From Acidobacteriaceae bacterium (lineage in GTDB: Bacteria; Acidobacteriota; Terriglobia; Terriglobales; Acidobacteriaceae): a DNA stretch of 40,427 nt. Shown in pieces: positions 1-8,105 of the stretch. Made by a program: the position numbers and the translations under genes. The notes under the pieces were generated by a model. The model searched no databases, was not told the DNA's origin, and worked only from the letters and a program-made list of their open reading frames with translations. Numbering within the stretch: the stretch's first letter is position 1; each line of letters begins with the position of its first letter. The stretch covers positions 5,690 through 46,116 of the forward strand of contig PKUV01000115.1 of NCBI GenBank assembly GCA_003131315.1. Reading direction: 5' to 3'.

Positions 1-7
1 CATACGG

Positions 8-60
8 TGGAGGGACGGGCGTATCGCCCGTCCAGCCGGGCGGCGACGCCCGGCTCTCCA
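8..60. repeat. Composite REP-like element, two hairpins closed by an outer stem
   Basis: Two perfect hairpins lie side by side: GGACGGGCG (13-21) pairs with CGCCCGTCC (25-33), and GCCGGGCG (35-42) pairs with CGCCCGGC (47-54). An outer TGGAG (8-12) pairs with CTCCA (56-60), so the whole can fold as a three-way junction. The same GGACGGGCG/CGCCCGTCC arm recurs at 28646-28664 and inside pcrA (30256-30278, 30968-30989), so this is a repeat family. The window edge leaves its left context unknown. Confidence 0.8.
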
Positions 61-280
61 CCAGCATCATGACGGCCAAATGAATCCCGAACATATCCGT
101 GTCATACCAGCCGGCGAGCGTCTGCAGGTAACCCATTGCTGGCAAAATGGAGCAGCCGCGGCCCACAGGCAGGCGCAGTATTATCTGGTGTAAGGAAGTC
201 GCGGATCTGTCTGGCGTCCGGCAGTCCCTGGTGATTGGCGCCTGGGAGATTGCCGGACCTGAGAAAACGGAGACTTGCAA
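61..280. other. Intergenic stretch, no gene recognised
   Basis: I see no convincing coding frame here. It separates the REP element from the DUF1684 gene and must carry that gene's promoter, but no strong -35/-10 pair stands out. The only clear signal is the ribosome binding site GGAG at 269-272. Confidence 0.5.
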
Positions 281-1237
281 ATGAAAAGAAAATTCCTGCT
301 GGCCGCAGCGTTCGTTCTAGTGGCGATGCTCTCGCAGTCGCTCGTCGCCGGTTCCGACGGTCGCAATTCCGACGGTCGAGGTTCCGACGATCAAAGTTCA
401 TGGCAGCACGATCTGCTCGCTTGGCGCGCTCAGCGGGCAACCAACCTCCAGGCTCCAGAAGGCTGGCTTTCTTTGATCGCCCTCGGGTGGCTGAAGGAAG
501 GGGACAACAGTTTTGGTTCCGCTGAAGACAGCCGCGTTCAGATCGCGGGAAAGGGGCCAGCGCACATTGCGATTGTGCGCCTTGAGAAAGGTGCGCTGCG
601 CTTGCTGCCTCCGGCCGGGGGTTTCCCTAAAGACCTTCTGGTCGATGGTCAACCCGCGAAGGAGCAGGCCCTGCTTGCCGACGATGCCGACAAAGCCTCG
701 AAGCTGACGATCGGCACGCTCACCATCATTGTGATCCATCGTGACGACCAATTCGCTCTGCGCATCAAGGATCTGCAAGCCCCCACGCGCGTCGCCTTCC
801 ACGGATTGCGCTGGTATGCGCCGAGTGCGGCCTATCGCGTTCACGCGCGCTGGATCCCGTACAACCCTCCCAAAGTGCTCGACATCCCAACCGTCCTCGG
901 CACCACGACCCATCTTCCCGCACCCGGCGTTGCCGAATTCACTCTGGATGGACAAGTTCTCCGGCTCGAGCCTGTGCTCGAAGATCCGAAGTCGACCGAT
1001 CTTTTCTTTATTCTTCGCGACGCCACCAGCAAAACCACGACGTACGGTGCGGGACGCTTTCTGTATACCGAACTTCCCGACCACGGCGTAACCCAGCCCG
1101 GCGAAGTCTGGCTCGATTTCAATCGACTGGAGAACCCGCCCTGCGCATTCACCGCCTACGCGACGTGTCCGTTGCCTCCGGCGCAGAATCGCCTCAGCGT
1201 CCCGATACCGGCGGGCGAGCAACGTTACCACGATTGA
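281..1237 (+). CDS. DUF1684 family exported protein
   Basis: A protein of about 318 aa with an N-terminal hydrophobic signal peptide (MKRKFLLAAAFVLVAML), so probably exported. The C-terminal motif FNRLENPPCAFTAYATCPLP followed by QNRL is the hallmark of the DUF1684 family; its cysteines and prolines are the family's most conserved residues. The molecular function of DUF1684 is not established. The ATG at 281 is preferred over the TTG at 275 because GGAG (269-272) sits 8 nt upstream of it. Residues about 25-39 are a degenerate five-residue repeat (SDGRN, SDGRG, SDDQS) made by a 15-bp tandem repeat, probably a disordered linker after the signal peptide. The gene appears monocistronic; the VKOR gene starts 83 nt downstream. 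Confidence 0.85.
   Translation: MKRKFLLAAAFVLVAMLSQSLVAGSDGRNSDGRGSDDQSSWQHDLLAWRAQRATNLQAPEGWLSLIALGWLKEGDNSFGSAEDSRVQIAGKGPAHIAIVRLEKGALRLLPPAGGFPKDLLVDGQPAKEQALLADDADKASKLTIGTLTIIVIHRDDQFALRIKDLQAPTRVAFHGLRWYAPSAAYRVHARWIPYNPPKVLDIPTVLGTTTHLPAPGVAEFTLDGQVLRLEPVLEDPKSTDLFFILRDATSKTTTYGAGRFLYTELPDHGVTQPGEVWLDFNRLENPPCAFTAYATCPLPPAQNRLSVPIPAGEQRYHD
352..396 (+). repeat. 15-bp tandem repeat, three units, in coding sequence
   Basis: Three adjacent 15-nt units starting TTCCGACG (352-366, 367-381, 382-396) encode SDGRN/SDGRG/SDDQS just after the signal peptide of the DUF1684 protein. The unit length is a multiple of three, so copy-number change would keep frame. Confidence 0.8.
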
Positions 1238-1320
1238 TTAGGCAATATTGATTGACGGAAATCGTGGATAATATCTCTTTCAGGAATGCAACTTCATTTA
1301 CCTTGGTGTGGGAGTCCTGC

Positions 1321-1731
1321 ATGAGATGGGTGCTGATTGTGCTCGCCGTCGTCGGTATCGCCGCTTCTTCGCTCGCGTTGCGCGAGCATTACCGCACCGA
1401 CACTTCACCTTGCAGCATCAATGAACGCTGGGACTGCGGCATCGTGAACCACAGCCCGTACGCCATGCTTTTCGGAATTCCCGTGGCCGTGATTGGCATC
1501 GCCGGATATCTGCTGCTCGGCGTGCTGGCTTTCATGAAAGCTTATCGGATGACGTTGGTGGCCGCACTTGGTGGCCTGGGCTTTGCGCTCTATCTCGCCC
1601 ACATTGAGTCCGCGGTGTTGGGCGTGTGGTGCATCTACTGCGTCATATCGCAGGGAGTAATTTCTCTGCTGAGCTTGCTGGTTCTGGGTAGAGTGATCGT
1701 CGGCTTAATAAGCCGAGTCTGGGCAGAGTGA
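1321..1731 (+). CDS. Vitamin K epoxide reductase (VKOR) family membrane protein
   Basis: About 136 aa with four hydrophobic segments. It has the VKOR signature: a loop cysteine pair (C31 and C39, the second in RWDCG) and the active-site CxxC written as CIYC near residue 103. Bacterial VKOR homologues oxidise DsbA-like thioredoxin-fold partners and pass electrons to quinone, so the likely role is disulfide bond formation in the periplasm. No fused thioredoxin domain is present, so a separate partner is needed. The start is taken at ATG 1321, with GGGAG at 1310-1314 six nt upstream, rather than the earlier in-frame start at 1252. The 3' end lies in a 35-bp tandem duplication that supplies the stop codon. 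Confidence 0.88.
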   Translation: MRWVLIVLAVVGIAASSLALREHYRTDTSPCSINERWDCGIVNHSPYAMLFGIPVAVIGIAGYLLLGVLAFMKAYRMTLVAALGGLGFALYLAHIESAVLGVWCIYCVISQGVISLLSLLVLGRVIVGLISRVWAE

Positions 1732-1755
1732 TCGTAGGCTCGATAAGCCGAGCTC
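1686..1755 (+). repeat. 35-bp tandem duplication across the 3' end of the VKOR gene
   Basis: Unit 1 (1686-1720) and unit 2 (1721-1755) are near-identical, differing at a handful of positions. Each contains an inverted pair of the form GGCT-N-AGCC around its middle. Since 35 is not a multiple of three, unit 2 is read in another frame, and its GAGTGA gives the stop codon of the VKOR gene. Confidence 0.85.
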
Positions 1756-1827
1756 GGTGAGCCGATCGCAAAAGACGGCCTGACCAAGTTGTTCAGAAGA
1801 ACGGCATCACGCGAACCGCCGCATCCT

Positions 1828-2583
1828 CTATTCGTGGTCCTTTTCGGTTGCGCCCAGCTTCCACGCCATCTGGCGCAGCATTCCCAACCACATATCCGTA
1901 TCGTTTGCGTTCAACTCCATGCGCCGGACCATGCGCCGCAAATTCTCCTCCGTCGCCGCTGCTGCTCGTGGCTTCACGTATCCGCTGGCGTCCAGAACCT
2001 TCAACAGCACTTGCGTCAGCCGCTCCACGTCTCCCGACGTGGCGGAAGCATTTTCTTTTTTCCCGGGCGCAGTCTTTGCCGCCGCTGTCTTCTTTCCTCG
2101 CACCAGTTCGTACAGGCAGACCGCCACCGCCTGCCCCAGATTCATCGAACCGTGCTCTTCTCGCGTGGGAATCCGCATCACCCAATGGCAGTGGCTCAGT
2201 TCCTGATTCGATAGCCCGAACCTTTCCGAGCCGAACAGCAATGCCACGGGTCCCGTCTTCAGTTGCCGCTTGATCGCCCGCGCGCCCTCATCCAGCCGCT
2301 GCAACCGATGCTGCAAATCCCGCCGAGCCCCGGCCACGGTCGTGCCGACTACCAACTTGCAGTCCGCGATTGCTTCGGCCACGCTCTCGTACTGTTCCGC
2401 CTTCGCCAGCAACCCCGACGCGCCCACCGCCGACCGCGCCTCTCGAAACGCTACTTCGTAGGGATTCACCACCCGCAATCGCCGGACCCCAAAATTACTC
2501 ATGGCTCGCGCCGCCGCCCCAATATTCAGCGGATTCCGCGCTGCCACGAGCACCACTCGGAGATTATCGAGATTGCCTGTCAT
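1828..2583 (-). CDS. trmJ: tRNA 2'-O-methyltransferase TrmJ-like (SPOUT superfamily)
   Basis: A 251-aa SPOUT methyltransferase. The N-terminal motif LVAARNPLNIGAAARAMSNF, the central LLFGSERFGLSNQEL and the later SMNLGQAVAVCLYEL are the SpoU/TrmH motifs 1-3 that form the trefoil-knot SAM site. The arrangement matches TrmJ, which 2'-O-methylates position 32 of tRNAs. The C-terminal tail after residue 170 is Ala/Lys-rich and then helical, as in TrmJ dimers. No ribosome binding site precedes ATG 2583; a TATATC box (2593-2598 on the complement) lies nine nt before it, so a very short or absent leader is possible. It is transcribed divergently from trxA. Confidence 0.88.
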   Translation of the reverse strand: MTGNLDNLRVVLVAARNPLNIGAAARAMSNFGVRRLRVVNPYEVAFREARSAVGASGLLAKAEQYESVAEAIADCKLVVGTTVAGARRDLQHRLQRLDEGARAIKRQLKTGPVALLFGSERFGLSNQELSHCHWVMRIPTREEHGSMNLGQAVAVCLYELVRGKKTAAAKTAPGKKENASATSGDVERLTQVLLKVLDASGYVKPRAAAATEENLRRMVRRMELNANDTDMWLGMLRQMAWKLGATEKDHE

Positions 2584-2771
2584 TGATATGAGGATATAAG
2601 ACCTTCATTCTACGGTGCCTGCACCCCGCATCCCACTCCCGGCAGCGCCTGCGACTTCTGTCCTTGCGGAGCATCCAATCAACAGTGCTAGGATAGAAGT
2701 CCCGCCCCAAGGAGACCATACGGTCCACCCTGACGGGGAACCGATAGATTTTTTAGAACTCTGGAGGATGA

Positions 2772-3104
2772 ATGGCAAGCAACACCACCGTCGAAGTCAC
2801 CGACGCTAATTTCGATTCCGATGTATTGAAGTCCGACAAGCCCGTGCTGATCGATTTCTGGGCCGCCTGGTGTGGCCCCTGCCGCGCCATCGCTCCGATC
2901 GTCGAAGAACTCGCCGGCGAATATCAGGGTAAAGTCACGTTTGGCAAAATGGATGTCGACCGCAACGCGGCCACGCCCATGCGCTACAAAGTCACCGGCA
3001 TTCCTACCTTGCTCGTTTTCAAGAACGGACAGGTCGTAGAACAGCTCGTCGGCTACCGCTCCAAAGACGACATTCAGAAAGCCCTGGATCGCCACCTGAG
3101 CTAA
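2772..3104 (+). CDS. trxA: Thioredoxin
   Basis: 110 aa, the normal length for a single-domain thioredoxin. The redox site is WCGPC (C34, C37), with the cis-proline loop TGIPTLLVF further on. It is cytosolic, with no signal peptide, and reduces protein disulfides (ribonucleotide reductase, peroxiredoxins) using thioredoxin reductase, which is not in this window. The strong ribosome binding site GGAGG (2763-2767) fixes the start at 2772. A weak promoter candidate upstream is TTGCGG (2664-2669) with TAGGAT (2689-2694), spacing 19. Monocistronic; convergent with lexA. Confidence 0.95.
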   Translation: MASNTTVEVTDANFDSDVLKSDKPVLIDFWAAWCGPCRAIAPIVEELAGEYQGKVTFGKMDVDRNAATPMRYKVTGIPTLLVFKNGQVVEQLVGYRSKDDIQKALDRHLS

Positions 3105-3197
3105 GCTGTCAGCTTTCAGCGTCAGCTCTCGAACAAATAAAGGCACGGGCGCACACTTGGCCTTTTGCCGCGCGGAAGCGAGCGCGATTTACTGGCA

Positions 3198-3222
3198 ACT
3201 GACCACTGACCACTGACCACTG
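3198..3222. repeat. Word-like direct repeat (ACTGACC)n between trxA and lexA
   Basis: ACTGACC is repeated three times in a row, followed by ACTG. The same intergenic gap also has diverged CAGCTTTCAGC/GTCAGCT words near 3107-3127. It lies between two convergent genes. It belongs to a class of intergenic low-complexity word repeats seen throughout this window. Confidence 0.7.
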
Positions 3223-3226
3223 CTCT

Positions 3227-3847
3227 TCAGTACTTCCGCAGCACGCCAATCACCCGTCCCTGAATCTCGACCGACGCCGCAGGCACAATGATGGGTTTCA
3301 TGGCAGCGTTCGAGGGCTGCAGACGAATGTTCTCTCCCTCGCGAAAGAACCGCTTCAGCGTCGCGTCCGTCGAATCGAGCAACGCCACCACAATATCCCC
3401 GTTGTGCGCCGTTTTGGTCTTCTCGACCAGCACGTAGTCGCCATCAAGAATGGCTTCGTCCTGCATGGATTCGCCGCGCACTTGGAGCACGAACACTTCC
3501 TTCGAGCGCACGAAATCCGCCAGCGAGATCGTCTCGTTGTGCTCCACCGCCTCAATCGGACGCCCCGCCGCAATCCTTCCCACCAGCGGCAGCACCACCG
3601 CCGTGTTCACCGCCATCGACTGCTTCAACTTTCCCCGCGGCGGCAGCAGATCAATCGAACGGCTGCGGTTATAGTCCCGCGTCAGCAGCCCTTTTTTCTC
3701 CAGATTGGTAACGTGCTTGTGCACCGTGGCCAAAGAACTCAGCCCCATGCCTTCCTTGATCTCTTCAAACGAAGGGGAGTATTGTTTCTCCGCCACGAAG
3801 CGCGAAATAAAGTCATACAGCTCGCGTTGACGCCGAGTGATCGCCAT
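3227..3847 (-). CDS. lexA: LexA repressor (SOS regulator, S24 autoprotease)
   Basis: 206 aa from ATG 3847. The N-terminal winged helix (about 1-70, with LSSLATVHKHVTNLEKKGLL as the recognition region) binds SOS operators. The C-terminal S24 domain carries the self-cleavage bond A94-G95 (RIAAGRP), catalytic S127 (RGESMQDEAI) and K165 (DATLKRF). RecA filaments trigger autocleavage and derepress DNA-repair genes. The longer frame from 3889 would add 14 residues but runs through the promoter, so ATG 3847 is preferred. No ribosome binding site is present, and the -10 box ends only 6 nt before the ATG, so the mRNA is probably leaderless. Autoregulation through the direct repeat in the promoter spacer is likely. 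Confidence 0.95.
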   Translation of the reverse strand: MAITRRQRELYDFISRFVAEKQYSPSFEEIKEGMGLSSLATVHKHVTNLEKKGLLTRDYNRSRSIDLLPPRGKLKQSMAVNTAVVLPLVGRIAAGRPIEAVEHNETISLADFVRSKEVFVLQVRGESMQDEAILDGDYVLVEKTKTAHNGDIVVALLDSTDATLKRFFREGENIRLQPSNAAMKPIIVPAASVEIQGRVIGVLRKY

Positions 3848-3853
3848 GCGCGC

Positions 3854-3882
3854 AGCATAGGCGAATGTATGGCGAATGTCAA
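3854..3882 (-). promoter_or_regulatory. lexA promoter with direct repeat TTCGCC in the spacer
   Basis: Read on the minus strand, TTGACA (3877-3882) and TATGCT (3854-3859) are separated by exactly 17 nt. The spacer is TTCGCC-ATACA-TTCGCC, a direct repeat with an 11-bp period, one DNA turn, that exactly fills the gap. The site is ideal for repression and is the best candidate LexA operator. Direct-repeat LexA boxes with an 11-bp period are known in Alphaproteobacteria, with another sequence. Confidence 0.75.
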
Positions 3883-4107
3883 TATCCACGTAGGCACGGA
3901 CACCCTCCTTCGACTTCGCTCAGGACCCGTCCAGCAGGGCCGAGCCCCATAGGCGCTAACTTATGGCAGAATTCCTTCCGAGTGGCCCGTCATCCAGGAG
4001 GTATACGTCCGACCAAGCCGCCAAGACATTAACGAACTCGGGGCGAGGAACTACGAGTAAAGCGTCAAAGAAGACAGTTTGCCAACTTTCCGAGCACGGC
4101 ACAGAGC

Positions 4108-5067
4108 CTACTCAGGTTTTCCTGTGTAGTGTTGTTCGCGGTGGACATCGGCATGGTCTTCCAAGGATTCCAGGTGAGTCGTAACTTCAGCGGGCATCCC
4201 CAGTTCGACCGGCAGGCGTTCTTCAAGAATGGTCGCGAGGCGGTGGGCCTCGCTGACCGAGGTCAGGCGCGGGAACAACAAGTGCACTTCGATGATCTGG
4301 CGGTATCCGGTGGTCCGGAAGCGTACGCCATGGTATTGAATGGCCAGTTCCGAGCAAATTGCATCCAGCTTGTCCCGAATTTTCCGGCCGTCTTTCGGAT
4401 CGGAATAATCCAGAAGCCCGACTGCCGAACGCCAGACCAGGTGCCCTCCGGACCAGAGGATATTTGCCGCGACAGCGATGGCCACCAGGGGATCGAAAGG
4501 TTTCCAGTGCGTCAGCAGCACCAGCCCTAATCCTCCCACAACGCCAAAGCTGGTCCAGCTATCGGTCAAGACGTGTTTGCCATTGGCTTCGAGAATGAGT
4601 GAATTGATCCGCCGGCCGGTCCGCAGGAGATAGTAACCGAGACCGGCATTGAGTATTCCAGCCATCAGAACCAGCAGTGCGCCTGTTCCCACGTGCTCCA
4701 GCTGTAGCCCGGCAATCCACCTCCTGATCGACTCAAAGAAAATTGCGATCGCGGCCACGACGATCATTGCTCCTTCAAATCCAGCGGAGAAGAAGGTGAT
4801 CCGCTCGTAACCGTAGAGGAATTGGGAGGAAGCTGGTTTTGTGCTGAGCCGAAGACTAAAACTGGCAAACCCAACGGCGATCACGTGGATGACCGACTCG
4901 GCTGCGTCGGAAAAAATGGCCGCCGAATGCGTCATGAAATAGGCTGTGGTTTTACCGATCAGCATTACCAAACCAAAGATCAGGGAGAGACGCATGGCGA
5001 AGCGCGCCTCGCGCAACTCCCGTTCGTCTCTCCGTGTTGTGGAGCTAACCGTGGCTTGCGTAGACAC
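4108..5067 (-). CDS. Cation diffusion facilitator (CDF) family metal exporter
   Basis: 319 aa, six predicted membrane helices and a cytosolic C-terminal domain, the usual CDF size. The metal site is visible as FSDAAES in helix 2 (Asp) and HVLTDSW in helix 5 (HxxxD). CDF proteins export Zn2+, Fe2+, Co2+ or Mn2+ in exchange for protons; the exact metal cannot be read from sequence. The C-terminal part (from about 210) has the ferredoxin-like regulatory domain and a His-rich end (HADVHREQH). The start is a GTG at 5067 with AGGGA about 10 nt upstream. A CRP-like palindrome at 5135-5148 lies 68 nt upstream and may regulate it. Confidence 0.9.
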   Translation of the reverse strand: MSTQATVSSTTRRDERELREARFAMRLSLIFGLVMLIGKTTAYFMTHSAAIFSDAAESVIHVIAVGFASFSLRLSTKPASSQFLYGYERITFFSAGFEGAMIVVAAIAIFFESIRRWIAGLQLEHVGTGALLVLMAGILNAGLGYYLLRTGRRINSLILEANGKHVLTDSWTSFGVVGGLGLVLLTHWKPFDPLVAIAVAANILWSGGHLVWRSAVGLLDYSDPKDGRKIRDKLDAICSELAIQYHGVRFRTTGYRQIIEVHLLFPRLTSVSEAHRLATILEERLPVELGMPAEVTTHLESLEDHADVHREQHYTGKPE

Positions 5068-5356
5068 GCTCTGTATCCCTGGCTGAGAAGCTTAGCATTT
5101 GGCGCATAGTTCCACAGAAATCGCACTACAAGATGTGATGTTGCTCACGCACCAGTCCGGCGGGCTTGGTGATTCTGAACGAGTGGTCGGCTACCCGGAG
5201 AGCGAACGTCCAGGAACGAGCGCACCTCCACCATTACATGTTGAACGTCGGCTTCCAGCCCAAACAGCTTAAGTTAGCGCTTACGGGGCAAAGCCTCGCC
5301 GACTTCTTTCAGCATTAGCGGCCTTTGTTCTGGCGAACCGCTGAGTGCTTACCGCC
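5068..5356. other. Intergenic region with a CRP-like site and a doubtful 50-codon frame
   Basis: Between the CDF gene and the M20 peptidase gene. It holds the GTGA-N6-TCAC palindrome at 5135-5148. A plus-strand frame from TTG 5166 to TAG 5316-5318 would encode about 50 aa containing WSATRRANVQERAHLHHY. It reads like protein but has no good ribosome binding site, so it may be a gene remnant. I do not call it as a gene. Confidence 0.4.
5135..5148. promoter_or_regulatory. CRP/FNR-family-like operator GTGATGTTGCTCAC
   Basis: GTGA (5135-5138) and TCAC (5145-5148) are separated by six bases, the CRP half-site geometry. It is preceded by T, giving TGTGA. It lies upstream of the minus-strand CDF gene. 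A possible -10 (TATGCG, complement of 5103-5108) would place the start site about 45 nt from the site centre, near class II spacing. The same 14-mer pattern occurs at three other intergenic places. Confidence 0.5.
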
Positions 5357-6799
5357 CTACTCCGCCGTAACGCCCTTCAAAAACACGTAGTAAAAATCCA
5401 CGCCCCGGGCAAACGCCTCGACCCCCGTCCGCTCATCTTTTCCATGCGCCCGTATATCGTCCCGGTCGTACTGCTCGCCCGACACACAATACGTCGGCAT
5501 CCCCGCTGCATTCGTGTACACGCCATCCGACGCGCCTGTGCTCATGTTCGGAAGCACCGGAATCCCCGGCCACATTTTCGCCACGATCTTGTCCAGCGGT
5601 TCGAACACTTCCTTCCGCGGAGCCGGCGGCACATAACTATGCCGGTCCGATCCGTGATCCATCAGCGCGTTGTTGTTCTCGCGGAACTGCACTTTAACCT
5701 TTGGATCGGCCACCACTTTCTCCAGCGTCAACCGGATTTCCTCGAGCGTGTGTCCGGGCTCGATGCGGCAGTTCACGTTCGCCTGCGCCATCTGCGGCAG
5801 CGCGTTGTTGGCATGGCCTCCGCTCAACCGCGTTGCCACGCACGTCGTGTGCGTGGTCGAGTTATCCAGCGGATCCTTCGACAGCCGTGCCACCGCCTCC
5901 ACGTCCGGAGGATTCTTCAGCATCGCCACCAGATCCGCCGCCCGCTGCCCCGTCGCCATCTTCACCTGCCGCTCGTAATAGGCGCGCGTGATGTTGTTCA
6001 GCTCGAAGGGGAACTGGTAGTGCGCGATCCGCGTCAACGCACCGGCGAGTTCGTAGATCGCGTTCTCCGGACGTGGCAGCGAACTGTGGCCGCCCGGATT
6101 GGTCGCCGTCAGCACGAAATCGCCGTACAATTTTTCGGTGGCGTTCACTTCCATCATTACCGGCTTGCCGTGATCTGCCAGCACGCCGCCGCCATCGTGG
6201 TTGAGCACGAACTCCGCATCGATCAGTTCGCGATGATTCTTGATCAGCCAATCAACTCCATTCGATGTGCCGCCTTCTTCATCCGCCGTCATCGCAAGAA
6301 TAATGTCGCGGCTCGGCACGTATCCTTCTTTCTTCATGCGGATGAGCGTGGCCGACATGATCGCGTCGCCATCCTTCATGTCGCTGGTGCCGCGCCCGTA
6401 GTAGTATCCGTCCTTCTCGATAAACTGAAACGGATCGGTCGTCCAGTCCTCGCGCCGCGCTTCCACCACGTCCAGATGCCCGATCAGCAGCACCGGCTTG
6501 TGCTTGCCCGATCCATGCAGCCGCACCACCACGTTCTTCTTGCGGTCATTGGAACTCGGACCCAGCACCTGAATGTCGCTCTCCGGAAATCCGGCGTCCC
6601 GAAACCGCTGCGCCATCGCTTCCGCGGCCGCCGTCACGCTGCCCACCGAATCCGTCGTATTGATCTCGATCAGCTGTTTGAAAATGTCCAACGCCAGCCG
6701 CCGCGTAGCCTCGTCCGCTGGCGCTGTTTGTTGCGCCTGCATCGAGACAGTAAATACCAGACAGAAAAACAGGGCCAGCCACCATTTTTGAGATCCCAC
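5357..6799 (-). CDS. Exported M20-family zinc peptidase/deacylase
   Basis: About 480 aa with a signal peptide (WWLALFFCLVFTVSMQAQQ). M20 motifs are in order: GHLDVV (first metal His, Asp), YGRGTSDMKDGDA (bridging Asp), TADEEGG (catalytic Glu) and a later GASDGVY. The internal dimerisation domain begins near NPGGHSSLPRPENA. M20 enzymes (ArgE/DapE/carboxypeptidase G2 type) hydrolyse dipeptides or N-acyl amino acids. The substrate is unknown; the signal peptide points to periplasmic peptide scavenging. The start GTG 6799 is chosen because GGAGG (complement of 6806-6810) lies 6 nt upstream; the longest frame begins at TTG 6826. Confidence 0.88.
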   Translation of the reverse strand: MGSQKWWLALFFCLVFTVSMQAQQTAPADEATRRLALDIFKQLIEINTTDSVGSVTAAAEAMAQRFRDAGFPESDIQVLGPSSNDRKKNVVVRLHGSGKHKPVLLIGHLDVVEARREDWTTDPFQFIEKDGYYYGRGTSDMKDGDAIMSATLIRMKKEGYVPSRDIILAMTADEEGGTSNGVDWLIKNHRELIDAEFVLNHDGGGVLADHGKPVMMEVNATEKLYGDFVLTATNPGGHSSLPRPENAIYELAGALTRIAHYQFPFELNNITRAYYERQVKMATGQRAADLVAMLKNPPDVEAVARLSKDPLDNSTTHTTCVATRLSGGHANNALPQMAQANVNCRIEPGHTLEEIRLTLEKVVADPKVKVQFRENNNALMDHGSDRHSYVPPAPRKEVFEPLDKIVAKMWPGIPVLPNMSTGASDGVYTNAAGMPTYCVSGEQYDRDDIRAHGKDERTGVEAFARGVDFYYVFLKGVTAE

Positions 6800-6963
6800 G
6801 TCCACCCTCCACAAAGATTTCGGCAAAAAAGCTCGGTCACACGCTGAGGCTGAAAGCTAACAGATTCGTTTCGCAAAACCAAGCTTGCTCGGCTCACGTG
6901 CCAGCGACTTTTGAGTTGCAATGTCGAACCACTGACGCTACCTTCCCATTTACCGCCTGACAA

Positions 6964-8004
6964 ATGACGAGCCCGCATGACAACCGGACGAAAATCGCGA
7001 CCGCCAGACTGGCGTTGCTCTTTTGTGTTTTCTTCCTGATCGCGTGCGGCCTGGGCTACCCGGTCCTCAACCGATTCGACCCGCGCCAGACGCCGGGACT
7101 CTCCGACGTTAAAATCTACGCATCGCTCGTAACCGGAACAGCCAGCCTTGACGCCGGGCACGTCCGCTTCCGCGTACTGGTTCCGTGGCTTGCCAAGCCC
7201 TTTTACCTGCTCGCCCAAAGACGATTCGCAACTTGGGATCCGGTGATGTTCGGACTTCTCGTTGCCGACTCTTTGTTCGTTGCCGGAACCGCCGTTCTTA
7301 TTGTTATTCTCGGGGTCATTCTCGGGAACCGTCAGACGGGCAGTTCCGCAGCAGGCCCGATTGGCGCTTTGCTCTACCTCGTCAACTTTGCCGTCCCGAA
7401 TCTTCGCCTGGCCGGGCTGGTCGACGCCGGCGAAGGCTTCTTCCTGCTGGCACTCCTCTGGAGTTTGTCGGAGGGTGAACGGTGGGCCTTGCCCGTGATC
7501 GCCGTGCTGGGAGCACTGACCAAAGAATCGTTCATCCCCTTCAGCATCGTGCTTACATCCGCCTGGTGGTTCTCAACCCGGCTCGATCGCAATCGCGCTC
7601 GAAGTCATTTCTTGCCGGGCGCAGCCTGGATCCTGAGCAGTTGGGTGCTAAGTCTCGCCGCGATGATCGGCCTGCAATGGTCGATCACCGGCAGGTTTGT
7701 AAGTCCGCTGGAGTTTGGTCTCGCTCTTCATCGCAGCGACGACTACCTCGGCCACTTCGCTTCCTCGCTCCATGATCGAAATCTCTGGTACATCTTCTTA
7801 TGGCTATTGCCCACCGCCATCCCGAACCTGAAGCGCCTTCCAAAATCGTGGCTCATTCCAGTCGGCGCGACCTGCGCCATGGCGTTTGTGCTGGACGCGT
7901 ATTTTGGGGGCGCGCCCGGGACCGTTGGCAGAGCGCTCTTTAGTATCGCCGGTCCGGTGCTCAGCCTGTCGTCCGCGTTACTCCTGCTGCGGATTTCCAG
8001 CTAG
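6964..8004 (+). CDS. Polytopic membrane protein of unknown function, possibly GT-C-like
   Basis: 346 aa with about eight to nine hydrophobic helices. The first loop after helix 1 carries LNRFDPRQTPGLSDVKIY and then HVRFRVLVPWLAKP, polar and charged. A later loop has GALTKESFIPF. Loop acidic residues after helix 1 and a K-E-S/T motif in a later loop are seen in GT-C glycosyltransferase-like membrane proteins, but no signature is decisive. No clear ribosome binding site precedes ATG 6964. It is divergent from the M20 gene and convergent with the DUF2934 gene. I do not assign a substrate. Confidence 0.7.
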   Translation: MTSPHDNRTKIATARLALLFCVFFLIACGLGYPVLNRFDPRQTPGLSDVKIYASLVTGTASLDAGHVRFRVLVPWLAKPFYLLAQRRFATWDPVMFGLLVADSLFVAGTAVLIVILGVILGNRQTGSSAAGPIGALLYLVNFAVPNLRLAGLVDAGEGFFLLALLWSLSEGERWALPVIAVLGALTKESFIPFSIVLTSAWWFSTRLDRNRARSHFLPGAAWILSSWVLSLAAMIGLQWSITGRFVSPLEFGLALHRSDDYLGHFASSLHDRNLWYIFLWLLPTAIPNLKRLPKSWLIPVGATCAMAFVLDAYFGGAPGTVGRALFSIAGPVLSLSSALLLLRISS

Positions 8005-8105
8005 CGTCAAGATTGTTGGGTACGCCGTCCAAAGGTTGGTGGACGGATCGAAGCGCGGCGACGCCAAGAACAGCTCGGCGACATTTTTCGCTCTACGCTC
8101 TTACT

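Noticed and set aside
102-440. Minus-strand frame of 112 codons at the left end
   Set aside because: Arg-rich low-complexity translation overlapping the DUF1684 gene and its tandem repeat; a shadow frame.
3963-4184. 73-codon plus-strand frame between lexA and the CDF gene
   Set aside because: No family, no ribosome binding site, overlaps the end of the CDF gene.
5345-6847. 500-codon plus-strand frame opposite the M20 peptidase gene
   Set aside because: The complementary frame has all M20 catalytic motifs; this one is His/Arg-rich with no family features, as expected of an antisense frame in GC-rich DNA.
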